DNA of 5,706 nucleotides from Planctomycetaceae bacterium (GTDB taxonomy: Bacteria > Planctomycetota > Planctomycetia > Pirellulales > Lacipirellulaceae): contig PATG01000097.1 in assembly GCA_002713555.1 (NCBI GenBank), positions 26,165-31,870 on the forward strand, read 5' to 3'. The translations under genes and the position numbers were made by a program. The notes beneath the pieces were generated by a model. It was not told where the DNA came from, ran no database searches, and was given only the letters and a program-made list of their open reading frames with translations. Shown here piece by piece: positions 1-4,888 of this stretch; positions within the stretch are counted from its first letter, which is position 1, and each line of letters starts with the position of its first letter.

Positions 1-2
1 GC

Positions 3-1211
3 AGAGGCAAGTTTGGCATCCTCAGGGTTAATCCCATCCAGTGCCAGTCCGTAAATTGTGGGAAACATTAAGGACATGCAAGCCGATACACCAATCAAGC
101 AATAGAGCCCCGTCATTCCTTGTAAGAAAATGGCACCCAGGACAAGGAGGAGCCCACCGATGGCAAGCAAGCCCAGTAAGAATCCTGGACGCATGTACTG
201 CAGGATGAATGTACAAACGAAGCGACTCGTGAGAAAGATTATCATGGCGATAATATTGTAGTTTTGTGCCTCAGCCGCCGTCAGGCCGAGAAGTGTCATG
301 CCATAATGAATGATATAGGTCCAGCACATAATTTGAGCGCCGACATAAAAAGCTTGTGCCATGACACCAAAGAGATAGCGTGCTGTCGACAAGTGGCTGA
401 TCAAAACCCCAAGTGATTTCATCTCATGATCACCACTCGCGTCGGGCATTTTTGACGATAAGAAAACGACCATGACAGCCAGAACAACAAGGGCAATAAC
501 AACATAAGGGATGCGCACAACACTCAAGTCGTGCAATTGCATTTCTTGAAAACCCTCAGGATCCGAGTCGCGAAAGTTCTCCAAGGCTGCTGTCATTAAG
601 CCATCCACCTCAGCAGGTTGCATGTTGGCATACTCGGGGTGGACGTCTGCTTCATTGGCTCTGAAATCGGCAGTTTGCAAGCTTGGGAGAATAAGGCTGC
701 TGGCCACAAACATCCCTGTAAGAGAACCGATCGGGTTGAATGCCTGAGCCAGATTGAGACGGCGTGTGGCCGTTTCGGAAGAGCCCATAGAAAGTATAAA
801 AGGATTTGCAGTTGTCTCCAGGAAAGCCAGGCCAAAGGTCAAAATGTATAATCCGATTAAGAACATGTTGAACGACATCTGCGTACTAGCCGGAATCGTC
901 AATAGCGCACCCAGGGCATAGAGCAGCAACCCGATAATAATACCCGTTCTGTAGGAAAATTTTCGGATCAGTAGCGCGGCTGGAATTGCCATTGTGGCGT
1001 AGCCACCGTAGAAAGCAGCTTGCACCCAAGAGCTTTCGTAATTGCTGATGAGAAAGATCTCTTTGAACGCTCGCACCAAGGGGTTGGTGAAATCATTGGC
1101 AAAGCCCCATAAGGCAAAGAGACTAGTGGTCAAAATAAAGGGAAATAAATAGGTCCTGGAGACCACAGCTGTTTCTGTACCAGAGAATTCGCCCAATTCT
1201 TGATTGCTCAT
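3..1211 (-). CDS. fucP: FucP-like sugar:H+ symporter (MFS), C-terminus beyond left edge
   Basis: Major facilitator superfamily permease of the L-fucose:H+ symporter (FucP) type, expected to import a sugar across the inner membrane with a proton. 403 codons are open from the ATG at 1209-1211; E. coli FucP has 438 residues, and the last one or two membrane helices are outside the window. Family landmarks seen: W-G-F-A-N-D near residues 35-40, R-K-F-S-Y-R-T-G at 83-90, L-E-T-T-A-N-P-F at 131-138 (E132 matches the proton-coupling Glu135 of E. coli), R-L-N-L-A-Q-A-F-N-P at 151-160, and V-G-A-Q at 290-293. The residue aligned with E. coli Asp46 is Asn43, with an Asp three positions earlier. A hydrophilic insert at about 178-232, between helices 6 and 7, is longer than in E. 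coli. The start is supported by GAGG six bases upstream. Membership of the FucP family is clear from recalled sequence; the actual sugar (fucose, another hexose) cannot be told. Confidence 0.9.
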   Translation of the reverse strand, partial: MSNQELGEFSGTETAVVSRTYLFPFILTTSLFALWGFANDFTNPLVRAFKEIFLISNYESSWVQAAFYGGYATMAIPAALLIRKFSYRTGIIIGLLLYALGALLTIPASTQMSFNMFLIGLYILTFGLAFLETTANPFILSMGSSETATRRLNLAQAFNPIGSLTGMFVASSLILPSLQTADFRANEADVHPEYANMQPAEVDGLMTAALENFRDSDPEGFQEMQLHDLSVVRIPYVVIALVVLAVMVVFLSSKMPDASGDHEMKSLGVLISHLSTARYLFGVMAQAFYVGAQIMCWTYIIHYGMTLLGLTAAEAQNYNIIAMIIFLTSRFVCTFILQYMRPGFLLGLLAIGGLLLVLGAIFLQGMTGLYCLIGVSACMSLMFPTIYGLALDGINPEDAKLAS

Positions 1212-1217
1212 CGGATG

Positions 1218-1221
1218 CCTC
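1218..1221 (-). promoter_or_regulatory. Ribosome binding site of the fucP-like gene
   Basis: On the minus strand GAGG lies six bases before the ATG at 1209-1211. It is the clearest Shine-Dalgarno match near this start and fixes the N-terminus M-S-N-Q-E. Confidence 0.7.
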
Positions 1222-1228
1222 GAAAAAC

Positions 1229-1246
1229 AAGATTTGAAAAAATCTT
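1229..1246. repeat. Short perfect hairpin in the fucP-like leader
   Basis: AAGATTT at 1229-1235 pairs perfectly with AAATCTT at 1240-1246 around a GAAA loop. On the minus strand it would lie in the 5' leader, 18 bases before the fucP-like start codon and just before its ribosome binding site. On the plus strand it is followed by three T. The stem is AT-rich and weak, so a role is uncertain. Confidence 0.4.
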
Positions 1247-1276
1247 TTTAAAGTTGGTGCACCAGGAAATTGACTA
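1247..1276 (-). promoter_or_regulatory. Candidate promoter with palindromic operator for the fucP-like gene
   Basis: Read on the minus strand, TAGTCA (1271-1276, 4 of 6 matches to a -35 box), an 18-base spacer and TTTAAA (1247-1252, 4 of 6 to a -10 box) make a weak sigma70-type promoter. The spacer contains the perfect 10-base palindrome TGGTGCACCA (1255-1264), shaped like the half-sites of GntR-family and similar dimeric repressors. Between the -35 and -10 boxes is a classic repressor position, so sugar-responsive repression is a reasonable inference. No regulator gene is visible in the window. Confidence 0.35.
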
Positions 1277-1417
1277 GTACACTGAAGCAGATTCACTGGG
1301 GAAATTCATTCTCCAGAACAGACCTGCCCCCGGAAACGTGTACGGTTAGATTAGCGGTAAGAAAGCTTCTGGAATAGCCCATTTGTTCATAGAGCCCAAT
1401 CCGAGAAAACCCTGTAG

Positions 1418-1439
1418 GGAACGCCCTCTGTGGCGTTCC
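1418..1439. repeat. GC-rich perfect hairpin, possible dispersed intergenic repeat or weak terminator
   Basis: GGAACGCC at 1418-1425 pairs perfectly with GGCGTTCC at 1432-1439 around a six-base loop. On the minus strand the stem is followed after about seven bases by TTTT, so it could be a weak terminator for the PEP-CTERM gene 140 bases upstream. Palindromes of this GGAACG...CGTTCC type look to me like repeats found between planctomycete genes, but that is an impression from memory and this window contains only one copy. Confidence 0.5.
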
Positions 1440-1510
1440 GAACGTGACAGTAAGGCCCGAATGGCAAGAGGCACATTACCTACAAGTCAACGGATAAACT
1501 CTTAGGTACC

Positions 1511-1548
1511 GTAGCAGAAGCGAGCGAAATATGCGGGCTACCGTTTTT
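1511..1548 (+). terminator. Weak terminator-like stem with T-run on the plus strand
   Basis: GTAGC at 1511-1515 pairs with GCTAC at 1537-1541 across a 21-base loop, followed by CG and then TTTTT at 1544-1548. No plus-strand gene lies upstream to be terminated. The stem is short and the loop long, so this may be chance. Confidence 0.2.
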
Positions 1549-1580
1549 AACTTATGAAAGATAAACCACCCAACTTGTCG

Positions 1581-2300
1581 CTATAGCTTCCGCCTCAAGA
1601 AGGCTCCCAGCGATAACAGCACGGCAGCCATCAAAGACGTCGTTGCGGGCTCTGGAACTGCCAGGACGGCAATCTGAGATGTGGATAGCTGAGTGCCAAA
1701 AAATTCTTGCCAGTCGCTTAAATCTCCAGCGCTGAGCGGATCGGGGGAAAAACCTCGCTGCCAAAGTAGGAAATCAACGCCACCCACATCGTTGTCGAGG
1801 TCAAAATCTCCCGGGAGAACACCCTCAACAGAGATATTCGAGTCGATTTCGATGCGTGTAATTTGTATGGGGAAAAAGAGAAATGCGATCGTACCCAGAG
1901 TTACATCGGTGATCGCAAACTGGCCGTGTCCAGAGGAATTGATACTCAGATCAATCGTGGCAGACGTGCCGCTGGTGGGATCCGTAACGGTTTCATCGAT
2001 CAGGGAGACAGGAAGACCGGCGATAACCTCAGTACCAGTTGTCTCACCTAGTTGATCCGTAACATCCACACCAATCCCTCCCGCGAACGCTTCAATCCGC
2101 GTTATTTCGTAGTTGGTCCTATAGCGTGGATAACCGACGTCCACAGTCGTTGGAGAAGTCCAAAAAATGTCTTCTCCGTTGGTTCCTTCTGAGAGGGACC
2201 AAAAGGCCGGATTTTCGGCGTGCAACGGTATGCCGAAATAGGACCCTACCACGAACGCGACAATCGTGATCAAACCTGACAATCGAAAAGCACGCGTCAT
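1581..2300 (-). CDS. Exported PEP-CTERM protein with dockerin-like calcium-binding block
   Basis: Secreted protein of unknown function, 239 residues from the chosen start. Residues 1-28 form a signal peptide: basic M-T-R-A-F-R, a hydrophobic core, and likely cleavage after L-H-A. The middle, about 29-160, is a beta-rich acidic domain I do not recognise. Residues 164-203 are a dockerin-like block: the 12-residue loop D-F-D-L-D-N-D-V-G-G-V-D fits an EF-hand calcium site, followed by F-L-L-W-Q-R-G and then L-S-A-G-D-L-S-D-W-Q-E-F-F-G. The tail has P-E-P at 216-218, a hydrophobic helix and a terminal R-R-K, the sorting signal cut by an exosortase. An ATG 17 codons upstream (2349-2351) is in frame, but it would sit at the predicted transcription start and would bury the signal peptide, so I prefer the ATG at 2298-2300. 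The gene stands alone, and no exosortase is in the window. Confidence 0.85.
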   Translation of the reverse strand: MTRAFRLSGLITIVAFVVGSYFGIPLHAENPAFWSLSEGTNGEDIFWTSPTTVDVGYPRYRTNYEITRIEAFAGGIGVDVTDQLGETTGTEVIAGLPVSLIDETVTDPTSGTSATIDLSINSSGHGQFAITDVTLGTIAFLFFPIQITRIEIDSNISVEGVLPGDFDLDNDVGGVDFLLWQRGFSPDPLSAGDLSDWQEFFGTQLSTSQIAVLAVPEPATTSLMAAVLLSLGAFLRRKL

Positions 2301-2356
2301 AGCTTCATCTTTCTGGCTTAAGGTGTTATTTCTGTTTTCACAGACAATCATGTGTC

Positions 2357-2385
2357 AGTATACCAAGTCGCTTGAGTTGAGCCAA
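2357..2385 (-). promoter_or_regulatory. Promoter of the PEP-CTERM gene
   Basis: On the minus strand TTGGCT (2380-2385), a 17-base spacer and TATACT (2357-2362) match sigma70-type boxes at 4 and 5 of 6 positions. Transcription would start near 2350, giving a leader of about 50 bases before the ATG at 2300. This supports that start over the in-frame ATG at 2351. Confidence 0.5.
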
Positions 2386-2406
2386 TCTTTCGGTAATTCT
2401 GAGTTT

Positions 2407-2435
2407 CAGACAAAGTTCTCCTACAGGCTTACTAT
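2407..2435 (+). promoter_or_regulatory. Weak candidate promoter of the potassium channel-like gene
   Basis: CAGACA (2407-2412), a 17-base spacer and TACTAT (2430-2435) each match sigma70-type boxes at 4 of 6 positions, about 90 bases before the channel start codon and divergent from the PEP-CTERM promoter. Such matches are common by chance. Confidence 0.25.
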
Positions 2436-2524
2436 TTCAGTATCCCGTAGCATGAGAGGTAGACGAATAGAAGAGAAGGTGCACAACCAGTTCAGTTGCA
2501 ACACAATGGATTCGCCAAGATCTT

Positions 2525-2983
2525 ATGTGCCAGGCGATACTAGTCGTTTTACTCAAGTGTGGAATTGTACTGGCTTCGGTTTCGGTTCACTACGAATCGC
2601 TTTTCTTATTGTCCGCGTTATTACGTCGCAAGCAGCGCTGGTATTCAGAGCGACTTCGCGCTGGCATGATGGTTTTGGGATGCCTGATAGCCCATGGTGT
2701 TGAAGTCATCTTGTTTGGGATGGGCTTTCGTATTCTGGAATGCGCGAATCAAGTCGCAAATCTCAATGGTGTGGAACCGGATGGCTTTAACTGCATTTAC
2801 TATTCGGTAGTTGTCTACACTTCAATTGGTTTTGGAGACGTTGTTCCGATCAGTCCATCCATGCGCATTCTGACTGCCGCAGAAGGACTGACCGGCGCTA
2901 TCCTTGTCCCCTGGACTGTGTCTTTCATGTTTGTGCACATGCAACAGTTCTGGAAAAGTAAGGACGAAGTCCCTGCTGTCTGA
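2525..2983 (+). CDS. Small potassium channel-like membrane protein (Ion_trans_2 type)
   Basis: A 152-residue inner-membrane protein with the pore signature of K+ channels: T-S-I-G-F-G-D at residues 99-105 matches the selectivity-filter pattern T-x-G-[YF]-G-D. Order along the chain: an N-terminal hydrophobic helix (about 3-33), basic R-R-K-Q-R, a second helix (about 44-70), a pore loop and filter (about 88-106), then a last helix (about 113-140). It resembles the short bacterial ion-channel family proteins of about 150 residues that have one helix before the usual two-helix pore unit; a working channel would be a tetramer. No RCK, cyclic-nucleotide or other ligand domain is attached. The frame is open back to a TAG at 2468-2470, but the ATG at 2525 is the first usable start. 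No good ribosome binding site precedes it, so the exact start is less certain. The stop codon directly abuts the stop of the convergent PLP-enzyme gene. Confidence 0.8.
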   Translation: MCQAILVVLLKCGIVLASVSVHYESLFLLSALLRRKQRWYSERLRAGMMVLGCLIAHGVEVILFGMGFRILECANQVANLNGVEPDGFNCIYYSVVVYTSIGFGDVVPISPSMRILTAAEGLTGAILVPWTVSFMFVHMQQFWKSKDEVPAV

Positions 2984-4108
2984 CTACACCACACACCCCC
3001 GCGCTTCGACCGGCAGGCATTCGAAATCGTCTGGGCCATGTTGAAGCCAAAAGCTGTTTTGCAAATTGACACATGGGCAGATGTGATTGGGGATCACATG
3101 AATGCGCTGTCCTACTTGGGGCCGTTGATCGCAGGCGGTAATGTCAACTTCGCCATGCTCCTCGGTCAAATGGATGATGCGCGCCTGCGGATATTCGACC
3201 ACATGTCCAAATCCGCCCGTGTCGGGTTGCAGGAAATGCCGGTCTTGCGTAAGTGTTTTACTGCCCGCATCAATCACCACCTTTCCTGGTACGGCATCGC
3301 TGACCACGGTGGCCAATACGCTGGCGGCACAATCGTTCAGCTGATACCAATTACCAGAAACGCAATTCCAGTCGCTGTAGATATAACTGCCCGGACGGAT
3401 TTCGTTGAGTGCCGTGACTTGATGCGAGGTACGTGAGGTTGGTGTAGAGCCACCACTCACGATCGTTGCGGCCAAACCATGTTCGCGCCACAAGTCGATG
3501 ACCTGCAGTAGGATCCTGTCCATGGCAGCCAATTCGGCATCTTGTTGGTCGGGGGGGCCCGCAATATGGCCTGGAAAACAAAAGAGCCCGTCCAGACGCA
3601 GTGCACTTTGGCTTTCGACAGCCTTGGCAAGCGCTAGTGCAGACTCTGGGTCTTGTGCGCCCGTTCTGTGATAGCCAACATCGATGTCAATGAGTATGCC
3701 AATCGTGGATTTGGCGGCTGCTGCAGCAGCCGATATACATTCGACAGCCTGCATGGTATCTACAGCTAAGCGGATTTTCTTGCTGTTGGCTAATTGAGCA
3801 ATTCTGTCGGCGCGGTAGTTGTCCACGATGGGATAGCCCAGCAACAGATCATCGGCGATTTCGGCCATGACGTTTGCTTCGCCCAGCTTGGCGACACAGA
3901 CACCTGTGGCACCATGCTCTAGTTGCAAGGAGGCCATCGTGAGGGACTTGTGTGTCTTGGTATGCGGACGGAGTGCCAGGCCATGGGTTTTTGCATAGTC
4001 GGCCATTGCCCGAACATTGTGTGTGACTTGATTCAAGTCGACGACCAGGGATGGCGTGGGGATATCTTCTTTGCAAGAGACTTTCAATCGTTCGGGAGCT
4101 TGAAACAT
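2984..4108 (-). CDS. D-threonine aldolase / D-serine dehydratase-like PLP enzyme
   Basis: Fold-type III (alanine racemase-like) PLP enzyme of the D-threonine aldolase / D-serine dehydratase family, 374 residues, the usual length. The N-terminal TIM barrel covers about 15-245: R-P-H-T-K-T-H-K at 47-54 contains the likely PLP lysine (K51), D-V-G-Y-H-R-T-G is at 143-150, and S-G-G-S-T-P-T at 218-224 is the phosphate-binding turn. The C-terminal beta domain ends with P-N-H-I-C-P-C at 340-346. H342 and C344 form the H-x-C metal pair known from zinc D-serine dehydratase; D-threonine aldolases usually have H-x-D. The protein could cleave D-threonine to glycine and acetaldehyde or dehydrate D-serine or 3-hydroxyaspartate; sequence alone cannot decide, but H-x-C leans toward dehydratase. 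GAAGG eight bases before the ATG supports the start. It appears to be the last and only intact gene of a decayed minus-strand operon, lying 26 bases after the SDR stub. Confidence 0.88.
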   Translation of the reverse strand: MFQAPERLKVSCKEDIPTPSLVVDLNQVTHNVRAMADYAKTHGLALRPHTKTHKSLTMASLQLEHGATGVCVAKLGEANVMAEIADDLLLGYPIVDNYRADRIAQLANSKKIRLAVDTMQAVECISAAAAAAKSTIGILIDIDVGYHRTGAQDPESALALAKAVESQSALRLDGLFCFPGHIAGPPDQQDAELAAMDRILLQVIDLWREHGLAATIVSGGSTPTSRTSHQVTALNEIRPGSYIYSDWNCVSGNWYQLNDCAASVLATVVSDAVPGKVVIDAGSKTLTQDRHFLQPDTGGFGHVVEYPQARIIHLTEEHGEVDITACDQRPQVGQRIHVIPNHICPCVNLQNSFWLQHGPDDFECLPVEARGCVV

Positions 4109-4116
4109 GGGGGGTA

Positions 4117-4121
4117 CCTTC
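4117..4121 (-). promoter_or_regulatory. Ribosome binding site of the PLP-enzyme gene
   Basis: GAAGG on the minus strand lies eight bases before the ATG at 4106-4108, within the 26-base gap after the SDR stub. It allows independent translation of the PLP enzyme even though the genes upstream are broken. Confidence 0.6.
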
Positions 4122-4134
4122 GAGGCTGCGGAAT

Positions 4135-4338
4135 CTACGTTTCGGTTGGTGGGGGGGGCTGCTGCCAGATGCTCATTCCGCCGTCTATCATCAACATCTG
4201 TCCCTGTACGTGGGAATCGCCATCGCTCACCAAGAACACGGCATCTTCGCCACAGACTTGAGCCGGAGGAATTTCACCGTTGGGCGTGTGTTGGGCAAGC
4301 CAGGCGGCCGCTGTTTTTCTATCATCCAACCAGGCAAC
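4135..4338 (-). pseudogene. C-terminal stub of a short-chain dehydrogenase/reductase
   Basis: About 67 codons that match only the end of an SDR (Rossmann-fold NAD(P)H oxidoreductase, usually about 250 residues). The visible features are W-L-A-Q-H-T-P-N-G-E-I-P, then D-A-V-F-L-V-S-D, then V-Q-G-Q-M-L-M-I-D-G-G-M-S-I, the classic SDR C-terminal pattern [FL]L-x-S-D...G-x-x-x-x-x-D-G-G. The cofactor-binding T-G-x-x-x-G-x-G and the catalytic Y-x-x-x-K, which should lie about 100-180 residues earlier, are absent: a TGA stop at 4339-4341, belonging to the amidohydrolase frame, precedes the stub. A TTG at 4327-4329 could start a 64-residue peptide, but it would not be an enzyme. The tail P-P-P-P is encoded by eight G (4151-4158 on plus). 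The substrate is unknown. Confidence 0.8.
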
Positions 4339-4888
4339 TCATCGGGGCCGCTCCTTGCCAGCGAATAGCCAGGCTTGCGGTGCGTCGTTGGTCATGAGGG
4401 CGTGTAGGGCAGGATCCAATTGGGATAGAACGGCGGCTTCTTGTTGGTAATTGTACAGCCCGCGAATCTGATTGTCACACCAACTGGAAAAAAGATTACC
4501 GAAACCCCACAAATACCGATCTCCCAAAATCTCATGGACCGCCTCGAGCACCTGATGGGGAGAATCGTAATTGGCATCCACACGATGGGACGCCGGGGCT
4601 ATTGCAGGGGAATTCTGCTGAGCCAGCTGGCAGCGAATGCGCCAAGTTGAATCGCACGTCAGGATAAGGGCTGGCCACCTGCAGGCAATCAGACGCTTGG
4701 GCCCAAGCATCTTCTGGGTGGACAGCCGTGTGAAACAAGACGGGCAAATCATGGTTTGCGGCAAAAGCCATCAATTCCGCTGATTCTTCCAACAGACTTG
4801 TGATGGGGGATTGTAATATGGTCGTTTGAGTTTTCAAGCCGTACAGCCGCTGGACGTTTTTTTCCAGCCAGTCCAATTGTGGCCGCAC
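4339..4888 (-). pseudogene. Broken amidohydrolase-2 family metal-dependent hydrolase
   Basis: Remnant of a TIM-barrel amidohydrolase (Amidohydro_2 type; relatives include sugar lactonases and decarboxylases). Two reading frames carry its halves. From 4888 to about 4637 runs R-P-Q-L-D-W-L-E-K-N..., with the possible metal ligand in V-L-F-H-T-A-V-H (His codon 4730-4732) and F-N-L-A-H-S. From about 4632 to 4342 the homology continues one frame over, with C-Q-L-A-Q-Q-N...I-A-P-A-S-H-R...L-W-G-F-G-N-L-F...A-W-L-F-A-G. From family memory roughly 20-35 residues are missing between the halves, so this is a deletion as well as a frame change. The N-terminal H-x-H metal motif is gone, and W-G-S-D, whose Asp binds metal, reads W-G-F-G. 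The first homologous codon lies directly against the transposase 3' end; the GTG at 4886-4888 is probably not a native start. Certainly non-functional as a hydrolase. Confidence 0.82.

Larger units (their letters stand above)
1212..1580. other. Gene-free intergenic region with several hairpins
   Basis: This stretch of about 370 bases separates the start of the fucP-like gene from the end of the PEP-CTERM gene; both are transcribed leftward. I find no coding sequence or tRNA in it. It holds the fucP-like promoter/operator candidate, an imperfect stem at 1296-1316 (CTGGGGAA against TTCTCCAG with one G-T pair and a five-base loop), a perfect 8-bp GC-rich hairpin at 1418-1439, and a loose stem followed by five T at 1511-1548. 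The termination signal of the PEP-CTERM transcript should lie here, but no textbook stem plus T-run is seen on the minus strand. Confidence 0.6.

Noticed and set aside
618..851. Plus-strand open frame opposite the fucP-like gene
   Set aside because: It is antisense to a continuous 403-codon transporter frame and has no ribosome binding site or domain.
2349..2351. Upstream in-frame ATG as start of the PEP-CTERM protein
   Set aside because: It lies at the predicted transcription start, has no ribosome binding site, and would place 17 polar residues before the signal peptide.
2266..2703. 145-codon plus-strand open frame spanning the divergent gap and the channel gene start
   Set aside because: It overlaps the start of the PEP-CTERM gene in antisense and the channel gene in another frame, and its translation shows no recognisable domain. 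The channel frame has a clear K+ filter motif.
3038..3436. 132-codon plus-strand open frame opposite the PLP-enzyme gene
   Set aside because: It is antisense to an enzyme with all expected family motifs; the translation looks like a shadow of that gene.
3717..3735. GCTGCTGCAGCAGCC repeat-like run
   Set aside because: It encodes an alanine stretch in the PLP enzyme and is explained by codon repetition, not by a separate element.
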